From NCBI RefSeq assembly GCF_001420005.1, contig NZ_LJAK01000001.1:248001-312000 (forward strand): a stretch of DNA of 64,000 nucleotides, given 5' to 3'. Positions 38,861 to 48,034 of the stretch are shown here, piece by piece. The notes below the pieces were generated by a model that had not been told where the DNA came from, made no database searches, and worked only from the letters and a program-made list of their open reading frames with translations. Source of the DNA: Loktanella sp. 3ANDIMAR09. Lineage in GTDB: Bacteria > Pseudomonadota > Alphaproteobacteria > Rhodobacterales > Rhodobacteraceae. Made by a program: the position numbers and the translations under genes. The first letter of the stretch is position 1, and every line of letters starts with the position of its first letter.

Positions 38861-39379
38861 TTAGTTGATCGGCGCGTTTTCGCTCTGGGCCTTCTGGGCT
38901 TCCATACGGGCGGCCAGTTGCGCGCGATAAAGCGCAACGAAATCGATCTGTTCGAGGTTCAGTGCCTGAAAACCGCCTTCGCGCGTGGCATTGGCGACGA
39001 TGTGGCGGATATAGGGGAACGTCAGGCGTGGGCATTCGATCAACAGGAACGGATGCATCTGGTCCTCTGGCACGCCGGAAATCTGGAACACGCCGGCATA
39101 TTCCAACTCGAGGATGAACAGCGGCTCACCGGCATCCTTGGTCTTGGAGGTGATGTTCAGCTTGGTGATCACTTCGAACTGGTTGTCGGACCCGCGCTTG
39201 CGGGCGTCGACATTGACCTGCACCTGAATTTCTGGCGTCGCGTCACCCTTGATCCCTTTTTGCGCAAGGATGTTTTCGAACGACAGGTCGCGCACGTATT
39301 GCGTGACGATGCGGTTGCTGACCTGCGGCGGTTGTTGGGGGGCGTCGCCGGCGGGTGTCGTTTCAGGCGTATCGGCCAT
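38861..39379 (-). CDS. secB: Protein-export chaperone SecB
   Basis: A 172-residue homotetrameric chaperone that holds preproteins for SecA. The core blocks are ERLYVRDLSFE-like QYVRDLSFENILA, NTLEL-type FILELEYAGVFQISG, LIECPRLTFPYIRHIVANATREGGF and LEQIDFVALY. The N-terminal part is Pro/Ala rich, the C-terminus short. It is placed in the conserved origin-flanking block behind dnaQ but on the other strand. Confidence 0.95.
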   Translation of the reverse strand: MADTPETTPAGDAPQQPPQVSNRIVTQYVRDLSFENILAQKGIKGDATPEIQVQVNVDARKRGSDNQFEVITKLNITSKTKDAGEPLFILELEYAGVFQISGVPEDQMHPFLLIECPRLTFPYIRHIVANATREGGFQALNLEQIDFVALYRAQLAARMEAQKAQSENAPIN

Positions 39380-39435
39380 GGAGTGTCTCCGTCAAATTAG
39401 GTTGGCGTGAGGCATAGCAGGGCGATGCCGCAGGC

Positions 39436-39933
39436 TCAATGCTGCGTCCAGCCGGACGGACGGTGCGTTGGTTTCTTGTCCTCGTCGAGCGTGCTGTATT
39501 CGCCGTCGATCACCGTATCGTCGGGGCGGGGCGATTGATGGGGCGGTGTGCCCATCTGAAACCGTTGCACGTTCACACGCGCCTTGATCGCCAGAAAAAC
39601 GCGATGCCTGACGGACGGGATCAGCAAGGAAAAGCCGACGGCGTCGGTGAAAAACCCCGGTGTCAGCAGCAATGCGCCCGCAAACAGGATCATCGCGCCA
39701 TTCGCCAGGGGTTCGGACGGGTCCGACAGTTGCGAAAATGACGATTGCAGTCGGTTCAACTCGCGCGCTCCCTGTGATCTGACCAGCCAGCTGCCCAGGA
39801 TCGCCGTCATCAGGACGATCAGCAGTGTGGGCCACAGCCCGATGGCGCCGCCAACCTGGATGAACAGGGCAATTTCGATCAGCGGGACGGCAATGAACGC
39901 CAGCAAAAGGTACATTTTCGGTCCTTTGGTCAC
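39436..39933 (-). CDS. FxsA-family membrane protein
   Basis: A 165-residue protein of the FxsA/YtfC-type family: FIAVPLIEIALFIQVGGAIGLWPTL and a second hydrophobic pair around AILFAGALLLTPGFFTDAVGF, which carries the family signature L-L-x-P-G-F-x-T-D. E. coli FxsA relates to phage F exclusion of T7; the general function is unknown. It has a polar C-terminal tail with FQMGTPPHQSPRPDD. It diverges from the Tim44-domain gene. Confidence 0.9.
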   Translation of the reverse strand: MTKGPKMYLLLAFIAVPLIEIALFIQVGGAIGLWPTLLIVLMTAILGSWLVRSQGARELNRLQSSFSQLSDPSEPLANGAMILFAGALLLTPGFFTDAVGFSLLIPSVRHRVFLAIKARVNVQRFQMGTPPHQSPRPDDTVIDGEYSTLDEDKKPTHRPSGWTQH

Positions 39934-40025
39934 AGGGGGCGGCCACAGGTGGACTTGGCCGCTGCTGACACCTACATAAGTTCAGACCCAAAAGTTACCA
40001 GCCATCCGGCGGCAAGAGGACCAAC

Positions 40026-40679
40026 ATGAACGGACCCATTATCCAGCTACTCGTCCTTGCAGGCATCGCGATTTTCCTCGTGTTGCGTCTGCGCGGTGTG
40101 CTTGGCACCCGCGAAGGTTTTGAAAAACCGCCCGTCCCACTGGACAAGCCCGCACCGGCCAAGCGTGACTTTGAGGTGATCGAGGGCGGCCCCGACCGCG
40201 ATATCATCGACCACGCCGACGAAGGCACGTCCACGGCCCTGGCCCTGGCCGAGATGAAACGCATCGACCCGTCTTTCAACGTGGGCGAGTTTCTGGGCGG
40301 TGCGCGTCAGGCCTATGAAATGATCCTGATGGCATTCGAACGCGGCGATCTGGACGAGGTAAAATCCTTTATTTCCGAAGATATCGAAGCAGCATTTACC
40401 GCGGTGATCCATGACCGCGCTGACAAGGGGCTGACGGTCGATGCCACATTCGTGGGCATCAGCGAGCTGAAGCTGCGCGACGCGACATTCGATCAGTCCA
40501 TCAAGGAAGCCGAGCTGACGATCCGCTTTGGCGGTGAACTGGCCTATGTCGTGCGCGACCATGGCGGCGATATCGTCGATGGCGACCCCAACGCGATCAA
40601 AAAACAAAAGGACGTCTGGACCTTTGCCCGCGTGATGGACAGCGGCGATCCCAACTGGCGCCTTGTCGCAACGGAATGA
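40026..40679 (+). CDS. Tim44-domain protein
   Basis: A 217-residue protein with a single N-terminal transmembrane helix (IIQLLVLAGIAIFLVLRLRGVLG), a linker and a C-terminal Tim44-like domain (FNVGEFLGGARQAYEMILMAFERGDL; DVWTFARVMDSGDPNWRLVATE). Alphaproteobacterial relatives are similar to the mitochondrial import motor component Tim44 and to TimA; the bacterial role is not established. Its stop overlaps the start of mltA by 4 bases, in a Tim44-mltA-smr unit common in this class. Confidence 0.9.
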   Translation: MNGPIIQLLVLAGIAIFLVLRLRGVLGTREGFEKPPVPLDKPAPAKRDFEVIEGGPDRDIIDHADEGTSTALALAEMKRIDPSFNVGEFLGGARQAYEMILMAFERGDLDEVKSFISEDIEAAFTAVIHDRADKGLTVDATFVGISELKLRDATFDQSIKEAELTIRFGGELAYVVRDHGGDIVDGDPNAIKKQKDVWTFARVMDSGDPNWRLVATE

Positions 40680-41707
40680 TGGCGAAACCGGCGTGGGCGC
40701 TGTCGGCGTTCCTGGCCTGGACGGGAACGGTCATGGCAGAACCGACTTACACGATCCTCGACTTCGGTGATCTGAACGGCTGGGACGACGATGACCACGC
40801 CGCCGCATTGGATGTTTTCACGAACACCTGCGGCGATATCGACCGGACCGACTGGCAGCGGCTTTGCGCCTTTGCAAAGGATGGTCCGGCCGCGCGCGAT
40901 TTCTTTGAGACGTTTTTCAAACCCGTGCTGATCGAGGACGGCACGCCGATGCTGTTTACCGGATACTTTGAACCGGAAATACGCGGGGCGCTGCAACCGT
41001 CCGAGACCTATCGCTATCCGATTTACGCGCTGCCCGGGGATGGATTGGCAGGCACCTACTCGCGCCGCGAGATCGAAGAGGATCTGCCGTTCGCAGATCA
41101 AGGGCTGGAAATCGCCTGGCTGGCTGATCCGGTCGACCTGTTTTTTTTGCAGGTGCAGGGTTCAGGTCGCATCCGCCTGCCCGACGGTGGCGTCATCCGC
41201 GTGGGATACGCAGGCAAAAACGGACGCGATTATACCTCGGTCGGCATGGCCCTCGTTGAACGTGGCGAATTTACGCTGGACCAGGTGTCGGCCCCGACGA
41301 TCCGCCAGTGGGTGCGCGATAACCCGGTCGAAGGTCGCAACCTGCTGTGGTTGAACGATTCTTACGTTTTTTTCCGCGAAGTGAACGAGGTCCCTGCCAA
41401 CAAGGGTCCCTTGGGGGCCATGAACCGGTCGATCACCACGGGGCGCAGCATCGCGGTCGATCCCAGCATCACGATACTGGGCGCGCCGGTCTGGATCGAA
41501 AAGCAGGGCCGCGACCCGATCAACCGGCTGATGATCGCGCAGGACACCGGGTCAGCGATCAAAGGTGCGCAGCGTGCCGACATATTCTACGGCACCGGCG
41601 ATGCAGCGGGTGCTGCGGCTGGTGCCATCAAGGACGGTGGTCGCATGGTCGTCCTGATGCCCATCGACTACGCCTTGTCCAAGACCGAGCCACGGGTCAG
41701 TTTCTGA
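40676..41707 (+). CDS. mltA: Membrane-bound lytic murein transglycosylase A
   Basis: A 343-residue exported glycan-cleaving enzyme that makes 1,6-anhydro-MurNAc ends. After a signal peptide (ALSAFLAWTGTVMA) come MLFTGYFEPEIRG, WLADPVDLFFLQVQGSGRI and the C-terminal 3D domain IAQDTGSAIKGAQRADIFYG, whose Asp residues include the catalytic one. No lipobox Cys is evident at the signal end, so unlike E. coli MltA it may be soluble or Sec-processed. The products would feed the AmgK-MurU recycling pathway further along in the window. Confidence 0.92.
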   Translation: MMAKPAWALSAFLAWTGTVMAEPTYTILDFGDLNGWDDDDHAAALDVFTNTCGDIDRTDWQRLCAFAKDGPAARDFFETFFKPVLIEDGTPMLFTGYFEPEIRGALQPSETYRYPIYALPGDGLAGTYSRREIEEDLPFADQGLEIAWLADPVDLFFLQVQGSGRIRLPDGGVIRVGYAGKNGRDYTSVGMALVERGEFTLDQVSAPTIRQWVRDNPVEGRNLLWLNDSYVFFREVNEVPANKGPLGAMNRSITTGRSIAVDPSITILGAPVWIEKQGRDPINRLMIAQDTGSAIKGAQRADIFYGTGDAAGAAAGAIKDGGRMVVLMPIDYALSKTEPRVSF

Positions 41708-42288
41708 TGCGCCGCCCGCGCCACCTGTCACCCGAAGAGCGCGCGATCTGGGATCATGTCGCAAGGCAGGCGCAACCGCTGAATCCGAAAAAACCCAAGC
41801 CCGCCCCAGAGGCAAAGGCCCCACCCAAACGCCCGTCCAGCGTCGTGCCACAACGCGATCTGCCTGATTTCACAGTCGGCATGAAAGCCGATATCGCACG
41901 GTCGCACGACATTCTGCCGCCACTGCGCGAACGCCTGCAACGCGCGCCCATCCAGATGGACGCCAAGAATTTCATGCGGATGAAATCGGGCAAGCTCAAG
42001 CCCGAGGGCCGTCTGGACCTGCACGGCATGTATCGCGACGAAGCCTATCCCGAACTGATCGCCTTCATCCTCAATGCACAGGCGGCGGGCAAGCGTCTGG
42101 TGCTGGTGATCACGGGCAAGGGGACATCCAGCGACGACTGGGCCGGCGGGCGTGGTGTCCTGCGCCGTCAGGTGCCGCAATGGCTGCAACTGCCGCCCAT
42201 CGGTCCTGCTGTGCTGGAGGTGCGGCCAGCGCACCTCAAACACGGTGGGGACGGGGCCTATTATGTCTATCTACGCCGTCGCAAGTGA
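41707..42288 (+). CDS. Smr-domain protein
   Basis: A 193-residue protein with a C-terminal Smr domain (about 105-193). LDLHGMYRDEAYPELIAF is the L-D-L-H-G-x motif, and VLVITGKGTSSDDWAGGRGVLRRQVPQWL the second block; Smr domains are nicking or RNA-cleaving modules also found in MutS2. The N-terminal ~75 residues are Lys/Pro rich (PKKPKPAPEAKAPPKRPS) and probably disordered. ATG shares one base with the mltA stop. Its stop overlaps the convergent MFS stop by 18 bases. Confidence 0.88.
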   Translation: MRRPRHLSPEERAIWDHVARQAQPLNPKKPKPAPEAKAPPKRPSSVVPQRDLPDFTVGMKADIARSHDILPPLRERLQRAPIQMDAKNFMRMKSGKLKPEGRLDLHGMYRDEAYPELIAFILNAQAAGKRLVLVITGKGTSSDDWAGGRGVLRRQVPQWLQLPPIGPAVLEVRPAHLKHGGDGAYYVYLRRRK

Positions 42289-43491
42289 TGCGCGGGCGCG
42301 GGTGACGCCCAGTGTGGCCATGGCCGCCGCGACCAGAAAAAATACCAGATAGCCGATCATTTGTGCGGGGAAATCGACGCCCCAGTCGATCAGATACCCC
42401 GATACACCCGGCCCGATGGCCGATCCGAACACCATGATGGCGGCCGCTGCCGCCTTGATCGCGCCGATGTGGCGCGTGCCGTAGAATTCCGCCCAGAACG
42501 CGCCGGGCAGGGTGGATTGCAGGCCTTGGCCAACCCCCAGCACAGCCATGCCCAATGCGGCAACCGGGATCGAGGGCGCAAGCGCGATAATCCCAAAGGC
42601 CAGCGCAAAGGGCAGCATGTAAAATGGCACGATCCGTCCTGATCCAAACCGGTCAATGGCCCAGCCGGTCGCGAAATTCGATCCGATGCTGATGATCGTG
42701 AACAGGGGAAAGAGGGCCACGAAACCTGCCAGCGTCCAGCCTTTGACCTCGGTCAGGTGGACCTGTTGGAACCACAGCGCCGTGCCCCAGGCGGGCGGGC
42801 CCAGCAGGGCAGGGACCATCAGCCAGAACAGCGGATGCCGCAACACATCGGCGCGCGTCCAATGCCGTCCGTGCATGCCTGCGGCCTGTTCATCCTTTGC
42901 CAGTGATTGTGGCGTGCGTTCCTGCCGCAGCAACAGGCCCATCAGCGGGATAGTGACGACGACGATCACGCCCGCCACAATCCACAGTGTGCGCCAGTCT
43001 GTCGTGATCAGTAGGGCGACAAAGATGATCGGCAGAACGGCCTGACCCACGGAATAGCCCATGGATGCCACGGCCAGCGCCTTGCCACGGCCCGCCACGA
43101 ACCAGCGCGCCATGGATACGGTGGCCAGATGGCTGGACATGCCTTGTCCGAACAACCGCAGGAAAAAGATTGCCAGCACCAGCAGTGCTGCATTCGGCAC
43201 GGTGCCCATGAAAAAACAGGCGGCGGCAAGCCCTGCAAAGACCAGCGTGCCGATCACGCGCACCCGAAACCGGTCAACCAGCGTGCCGGCCCAGATCATC
43301 GTGATCGCAGACGCGGTGGTGCCCAGCGTATAAAGCCCGCCCCACTGCCCATCCGTCAGGCCGAAATCGTCCATGATCCCGCCCGCAAAGAGCGAAATGA
43401 AAAACGTCTGCCCGTAGGACGACGTCAGCGTCAGGATGAAACCCGCCAGCAGGAACAACCAGTTGGTGCGAACAAAGGACACAAAATTCAT
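42271..43491 (-). CDS. MFS transporter (monocarboxylate/OxlT-like)
   Basis: A 406-residue, 12-helix transporter. TSSYGQTFFISLFAGGIMDDFGLTDGQWGGLYTLGTT and AGTLVDRFRVR are typical of MFS helix 1-2 and loop 2-3 in the OFA/monocarboxylate-like group. Substrate unknown. It has no close partner gene; it reads toward smr and shares its last 18 bases with it on the other strand. Confidence 0.85.
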   Translation of the reverse strand: MNFVSFVRTNWLFLLAGFILTLTSSYGQTFFISLFAGGIMDDFGLTDGQWGGLYTLGTTASAITMIWAGTLVDRFRVRVIGTLVFAGLAAACFFMGTVPNAALLVLAIFFLRLFGQGMSSHLATVSMARWFVAGRGKALAVASMGYSVGQAVLPIIFVALLITTDWRTLWIVAGVIVVVTIPLMGLLLRQERTPQSLAKDEQAAGMHGRHWTRADVLRHPLFWLMVPALLGPPAWGTALWFQQVHLTEVKGWTLAGFVALFPLFTIISIGSNFATGWAIDRFGSGRIVPFYMLPFALAFGIIALAPSIPVAALGMAVLGVGQGLQSTLPGAFWAEFYGTRHIGAIKAAAAAIMVFGSAIGPGVSGYLIDWGVDFPAQMIGYLVFFLVAAAMATLGVTRARASLATA

Positions 43492-43529
43492 GTGCCCTTC
43501 GTCGCGCCGCCAGACGGGAAAGAAAAGCC

Positions 43530-44837
43530 CTAAAGCACGTAACGCGACAGGTCGGTGCTGCGTGCCATTTCGCCAAGATGCTTTTCGACAAAGGCTTCGT
43601 CGATCGCGATTTCCTCGCCGCCGCGGTCGGGTGCCGTAAAGGACAGATCCTCGAACACCCGTTCGATCACGGTATAGAGCCTGCGCGCACCGATGTTTTC
43701 AACGCTTTCGTTCACCTCTGCCGCGATCTTGGCCAGTGCCGCGATGCCGTCGGTGGTGAATGTGACAATCACATCCTCTGTTTTCATCAGCGCGGAATAT
43801 TGCAGCGTCAGCGCATTGTCGGTTTCGGTCAGGATGCGGACGAAATCGTCCTCTGTCAGGGCGCGCAATTCGACGCGAATCGGCAGGCGGCCTTGCAATT
43901 CGGGCAGCAGATCGGACGGTTTGGCGACGTGGAACGCGCCGGAAGCGATGAACAGGATGTGGTCGGTTTTGATGGGGCCGTGTTTGGTGCTGACGGTCGT
44001 GCCTTCGATCAGGGGCAGCAGGTCGCGCTGCACGCCCTCGCGCGATACATCGGCACCGCGTGCATCCGATTTGGCGCAGACCTTGTCGATCTCGTCCAGA
44101 AACACGATCCCGGATTGTTCAACCGCCTCAAGTGCGGCCTTGGTGACGGTTTCATCGTCCAGCAGTTTGTCCGCCTCTTCGGCGATCAGCGCATCATAAC
44201 TGTCGGCAACGCTGAGGCGTTTTTTTACCGTGCGACCGCCGCCCATTTTGCCGAACAACTCGCCCAGGTTCATCATGCCGCCCATGCCGCCGGGCTGACC
44301 GGGGATGTCCATACCGCCCAGCGGGTTCGACGTATCCTTTAGCTCCAGCTCGATCATGGTGTCGTCCAGCAGGCCGTCCTTGAGTTTCTTGCGAAACATC
44401 TCGCGCGTGCCTTCGCGCGCACCTTCGCCTGCGACGGCGTCGATCACGCGTTCCTCGGCGGCCTTGTGGGCGGATGCCTTGACGTCCTCGCGCATGTGTT
44501 CGCGGGTGTCGATGATGGCGGTATCGACCAGATCGCGGATGATCTGTTCGACATCACGCCCGACATAGCCGACCTCGGTGAATTTGGTGGCCTCGACCTT
44601 GATGAAGGGCGCGCGTGCCAGTTTCGCCAGACGGCGGCTGATTTCGGTTTTCCCGACGCCGGTCGGCCCGATCATCAGGATATTCTTGGGGTAGACCTCG
44701 TCGCGCAGATCGTCGCCCAGCTGCTTGCGCCGCCAGCGGTTGCGCAGGGCCACGGCCACGGCGCGTTTGGCGTCATTCTGGCCGATGATATAACGGTCAA
44801 GTTCGGATACGATTTCGCGCGGTGTGAGGTCGGTCAT
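43530..44837 (-). CDS. hslU: HslUV protease ATPase subunit HslU
   Basis: A 435-residue AAA+ unfoldase that feeds Hsl[28 protein letters not shown] opens the protein, with GPTGVGKTE as Walker A (57-65), [10 protein letters not shown] and [10 protein letters not shown] as Walker B. The C-terminus DLSRYVL is the tail that docks on HslV. ATG 44837 ([10 protein letters not shown]) follows aaggaaag. An alpha/beta hydrolase gene separates it from hslV, an unusual interruption. Confidence 0.96.
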   Translation of the reverse strand: MTDLTPREIVSELDRYIIGQNDAKRAVAVALRNRWRRKQLGDDLRDEVYPKNILMIGPTGVGKTEISRRLAKLARAPFIKVEATKFTEVGYVGRDVEQIIRDLVDTAIIDTREHMREDVKASAHKAAEERVIDAVAGEGAREGTREMFRKKLKDGLLDDTMIELELKDTSNPLGGMDIPGQPGGMGGMMNLGELFGKMGGGRTVKKRLSVADSYDALIAEEADKLLDDETVTKAALEAVEQSGIVFLDEIDKVCAKSDARGADVSREGVQRDLLPLIEGTTVSTKHGPIKTDHILFIASGAFHVAKPSDLLPELQGRLPIRVELRALTEDDFVRILTETDNALTLQYSALMKTEDVIVTFTTDGIAALAKIAAEVNESVENIGARRLYTVIERVFEDLSFTAPDRGGEEIAIDEAFVEKHLGEMARSTDLSRYVL

Positions 44838-44875
44838 AGTGGTCACTTTCCTTCTTGTGCCACTCAACTGGCAAC

Positions 44876-44902
44876 CCGGACCCCTTTTGGCAAGGGGTCC
44901 GG
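44876..44902. terminator. Perfect 11-bp hairpin between the hydrolase gene and hslU
   Basis: CCGGACCCCTT pairs with AAGGGGTCCGG around a TTGGC loop. It starts 9 bases past the hydrolase stop (transcription leftward) and precedes hslU. No T-tract follows, so it may only slow polymerase; if it terminates, hslU needs its own promoter within the 35 bases left before the start, which is tight. Confidence 0.45.
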
Positions 44903-44910
44903 ATCGGGCG

Positions 44911-45708
44911 TCACTTTGCCAAGAAGTCGAGAACGGCCTGGTTCCATTCTGCGGCGTGGCTGACATTGCAGCCATGCGGTGCACCCTTGATCTCGTGCAG
45001 TTCACTCTGCGCAACCGCCTTGTGCGTGCGGTGGCCTGCTCCCTCGATCGGCACGATACCATCGTCGGTGCCGTGCAGGACAAGCGTGGGGACCGTGATC
45101 TTTTTCAGGTCATCGCGGAAGTCCGTGGTCGCCCATGCCTTCATGCAACCGAGTGCCGCATCCTGAGAGGATTGTTTGCACAGGGTCAGCGCCTTTTGGC
45201 GTTCTTCTTCGGACACCTTCAACGCATCGTTGGCGGTAAAGAAATCACTGGTGAACCCGTCAAAGAACGCGTCGCGATCCCCGGTCAGGTTTTTCTCGAA
45301 TTCATCTGCTGCGTCCTGCGTCAGCGGACCGTCGGGGTTGTCGTCGGTCTGCAACAAGTAGGGCGGTACGGCAGAGGCAAACACCACGCTGCGCAACCGG
45401 CTTTCGCCATGGTTCGGAATAAACCGTGCGACTTCGCCACCGCCCATCGAAAAACCGATCAGCGTGGCGTCCTGCAGGTCCAGATCTTCCATGATGCCGT
45501 TCAGATCGGCGGCCAAGGTGTCGTAGTCGAACCCTGTGCCCGGCTTCTCGGACTGACCGAACCCACGACGGTCATAAGTAACGACGCGGTAGCCTGCGTC
45601 CTTGAGTGCGCCGACCTGATGTTCCCAGGCTTTGCCCGACAGCGGCCAGCCATGGATCAGAACGACGGGGCGGCCCGTGCCGCCGGTATCACTGATATTC
45701 AGTTTCAT
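44911..45708 (-). CDS. Alpha/beta hydrolase (haloperoxidase-like)
   Basis: A 265-residue alpha/beta hydrolase. [15 protein letters not shown] has the oxyanion H-G-W block, [12 protein letters not shown] follows, the nucleophile is in [12 protein letters not shown], the acid Asp in [12 protein letters not shown] and the His in [14 protein letters not shown]. This pattern fits the cofactor-free chloroperoxidase/esterase group; the natural substrate is unknown. ATG 45708 ([10 protein letters not shown]) follows aaaggacaa. Its position between hslV and hslU is not the family rule and suggests an insertion into that operon. Confidence 0.82.
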   Translation of the reverse strand: MKLNISDTGGTGRPVVLIHGWPLSGKAWEHQVGALKDAGYRVVTYDRRGFGQSEKPGTGFDYDTLAADLNGIMEDLDLQDATLIGFSMGGGEVARFIPNHGESRLRSVVFASAVPPYLLQTDDNPDGPLTQDAADEFEKNLTGDRDAFFDGFTSDFFTANDALKVSEEERQKALTLCKQSSQDAALGCMKAWATTDFRDDLKKITVPTLVLHGTDDGIVPIEGAGHRTHKAVAQSELHEIKGAPHGCNVSHAAEWNQAVLDFLAK

Positions 45709-45796
45709 GGATTGTCCTTTCGTAATCCGTTTCAGCAGGACAATCCCCGAGCATTCCATCCAGTTCCGAAAAACCGGATCACGGATACTTCATGCG

Positions 45797-46354
45797 CTAG
45801 CCGCCGACGGTTTCGACCGTCAGGTTGCCGTTGGTATAGACGCAGATGTCGGACGCAATCGCCATGGCGCGACGGGCGATCGCCTCTGCGTCCAGGTCGC
45901 TGTCCATCAGGGCGCGTCCTGCGGCCAGCGCGTAATTGCCGCCCGATCCGATGGCCGTCACGTCGTGTTCGGGTTCCAGCACATCGCCCGCACCTGTTAT
46001 GACGAACAGGTCGGTCCCGTCGCTGACGATCAGCATTGCTTCCAGTTTTTGCAGGTATTTGTCGGTGCGCCAGTCCTTGGCCAGTTCCACGCTTGCGCGT
46101 TGCAGCTGACCTGGTGTCGCCTCCAGCTTTTTCTCCAGCCGTTCGAGCAGGGCAAAGGCATCGGCGGTTGACCCGGCAAAGCCTGCGACGACATCCGCAC
46201 CCTTGATCTGCAGGCGACGGACCTTGCGGGCGGTGCCCTTGATCACGGTCTGACCCAGGCTGACCTGACCGTCGCCCGCGATCACAACCTTGCCACCTTT
46301 GCGCACGCCGATGATCGTGGTGCCGTGCCAGCCGGGAAATTGATCGCTATCCAT
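45797..46354 (-). CDS. hslV: HslUV protease peptidase subunit HslV
   Basis: A 185-residue proteasome-like threonine protease. After a short propeptide, [25 protein letters not shown] gives the new N-terminal Thr; [31 protein letters not shown] and [11 protein letters not shown] are further blocks. Works with HslU (43530-44837). It is first in its strand's order (hslV, hydrolase, hslU) and diverges from a KpsC/S-like gene. Confidence 0.96.
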   Translation of the reverse strand: MDSDQFPGWHGTTIIGVRKGGKVVIAGDGQVSLGQTVIKGTARKVRRLQIKGADVVAGFAGSTADAFALLERLEKKLEATPGQLQRASVELAKDWRTDKYLQKLEAMLIVSDGTDLFVITGAGDVLEPEHDVTAIGSGGNYALAAGRALMDSDLDAEAIARRAMAIASDICVYTNGNLTVETVGG

Positions 46355-46458
46355 GTCGCTATCCTGTCGCCATTGCGTTGTGGCTTATATGGTCGGGCGG
46401 TCCGGGTGCGGCAACCCCGAGGCTTGCTTGCGCGCGGTGGCTGGGTCAGAATACCGTT

Positions 46459-47373
46459 ATGGATCAACCCGGTGACGTCGTATTCTATCTGGATTCCGGG
46501 CTGCTGAACAGCGCGCGGGCGGGCAAGCACAATTTCATCGGTCTGGTCGCCAAATGCCTGACCGACGCCGGTTTGCGCGTGTTTTTCGAACCCAATACGC
46601 TGACGGCGCGCAATGCCTCGGCCCGGCGGCCCGGCTATTCGCTGTTTCACATGGATGAACCGACGCACCCGCGCGCCCTGACCCTGCGGCGCAATTATTT
46701 CTATCCGTTCTGGCAGATCGAAACATCGGCGCGGCGCTGGGAATGGGCCGTGGCGCTGTCCCGTTTCGACAAGGCGCAGATCGACCGCAAGGAGGCGACA
46801 CGCTTTTTCAATTTCTGGCGCAAGCGGCTGTATCCCGGTCTGTCCGAGGACAGCACGCGGCACGGGCCGCTGTATATGCCGCTTCAGGGGATGGTGCGCG
46901 AACACAGGTCGTTCCAGTCGTGCAGCCCGATCGAGATGATCAAACGCACCGCCGAACGGTTTCCCTACCGCGATGTGATCCTGACGCTGCACCCCAACGA
47001 GAGCTATTCACAGGACGATCACGCGGCGCTGCATCTGGTCGAGGATAAATACGACAACGTCAGCATCAGCGCCCGCCCGATGACCGCGATCTTGCCGGGC
47101 TGTTCTGCCGTCGTCACACAGAATTCGTCCGTCGCGCTGGCGGGTTTCCTGTTTCGCAAACCCGCCGTGATCTTTGCCCAGATCGATTTTCACCACATCG
47201 CGGGGAACGTGCCCAAGGACGGCGAGGACAAGGCGTTCAAGGCGATCACGCAATTCCCCGATTTCGAAGGCTACGTCTGGTGGTTCCTGCAACAGATGTC
47301 GATCAACGCCGGCAGACCCGAGGCCCCGGACAAGATCGCCGCCACCCTGCGCCGCCACGGCTGGCCGGTGTGA
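46459..47373 (+). CDS. Capsule-polysaccharide KpsC/KpsS-like protein
   Basis: A 304-residue soluble protein. The C-terminal half contains VVTQNSSVALAGFLFRKPAVIF, close to the nucleotide-sugar site V-V-T-x-N-S-x-x-x-x-x-x-L-x-x-x-K-P-V-I of KpsC/KpsS Kdo transferases, and DVILTLHPNES and YMPLQGMVREHRSF lie upstream. N-terminal residues (DVVFYLDSGLLNSARAGKHNF) begin a Rossmann-like fold. The similarity is by motif only; acceptor unknown, and no capsule export genes lie nearby. ATG 46459 is used; an upstream in-frame codon would lie in the hslV promoter. Confidence 0.55.
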   Translation: MDQPGDVVFYLDSGLLNSARAGKHNFIGLVAKCLTDAGLRVFFEPNTLTARNASARRPGYSLFHMDEPTHPRALTLRRNYFYPFWQIETSARRWEWAVALSRFDKAQIDRKEATRFFNFWRKRLYPGLSEDSTRHGPLYMPLQGMVREHRSFQSCSPIEMIKRTAERFPYRDVILTLHPNESYSQDDHAALHLVEDKYDNVSISARPMTAILPGCSAVVTQNSSVALAGFLFRKPAVIFAQIDFHHIAGNVPKDGEDKAFKAITQFPDFEGYVWWFLQQMSINAGRPEAPDKIAATLRRHGWPV

Positions 47374-47465
47374 GGGGGTTAGTCGTTTCGTTGAGCCGGC
47401 AGGTTTCATTAGGAAAGGTCCGGTATGCGGACGACGCTGCTGGTAGTAACACTAAGTTCATGAAC

Positions 47466-47852
47466 CTACAGGTTGCTGAAACACCGCTGCATGTCGCCTC
47501 CCAGTTCGAAGGCCATTTCTTTGGGGGACTTTCCAAACTCAGATTTAGCCGCCGGATTTGCACCCGATTTCAATAGCGCTTCGACAACCACAGTGTTTCC
47601 TCGGCTTACGGCGACATGAAGCGGCGTTTCTGACATGTCTCCAACAGCGTTCACGTCGGCACCTGCCTCAATAAGCAACAGCGCTCCATATGTATTTTTT
47701 TGCCAAAGCATCACATGCAATGGGGTATCACCATCGGAGTCTCTGCTATCGATGTGAACTGGAGCTTCACCCATTTCAGCGGGGAAAAGGGTTTCGGAAC
47801 ATGACATAAGGAGTTGATCCAACGTCTCTCTGGATTTGAGTTTCTTGGACAT
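47466..47852 (-). CDS. Ankyrin-repeat protein, atypical base composition
   Basis: A 128-residue protein (from ATG 47852, or 153 residues from a TTG at 47927). Three ankyrin repeats span about residues 35-120: DGDTPLHVMLWQKN, SETPLHVAVSRGNTVVVEALLKSGAN and GKSPKEMAFELG. Ankyrin repeats make a protein-binding surface; no other domain is present. Its G+C is visibly lower than neighbours and it lies alone between unrelated housekeeping genes, with short non-coding flanks, suggesting transfer. Start choice is uncertain: tgagag-ttgga precedes 47852. Confidence 0.65.
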   Translation of the reverse strand: MSKKLKSRETLDQLLMSCSETLFPAEMGEAPVHIDSRDSDGDTPLHVMLWQKNTYGALLLIEAGADVNAVGDMSETPLHVAVSRGNTVVVEALLKSGANPAAKSEFGKSPKEMAFELGGDMQRCFSNL

Positions 47853-47982
47853 TCCAACTCTCACCAAATTCTTTTGCAGTGCTCCGATAACACAGTTGAA
47901 CTCTGCGTCGTTAACGAAAAATCTCAAGTCACTTTGGGCTCAAAGCAGACCTGTCGCGCCTGCAAAAACAACGTGCACAACG

Positions 47983-48011
47983 AAAAAGGCCGCCCCGATG
48001 GGACGGCCTTT
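47983..48011 (-). terminator. Rho-independent terminator of trxA
   Basis: On the minus strand, AAAGGCCG pairs with CGGCCTTT, with one mismatch and three more G-C pairs inside, around a GAT loop; it is followed by TTTTTCG. The hairpin lies 24 bases past the trxA stop. It is the only hairpin in the window with a clear T-tract. Confidence 0.85.
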
Positions 48012-48034
48012 GATCATCACGCCAGTGGCGGAAT

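Noticed and set aside
47374-47982. Genomic island around the ankyrin gene
   Set aside because: No integrase, transposase, tRNA gene or flanking repeat is seen, so it is kept as a single atypical gene.
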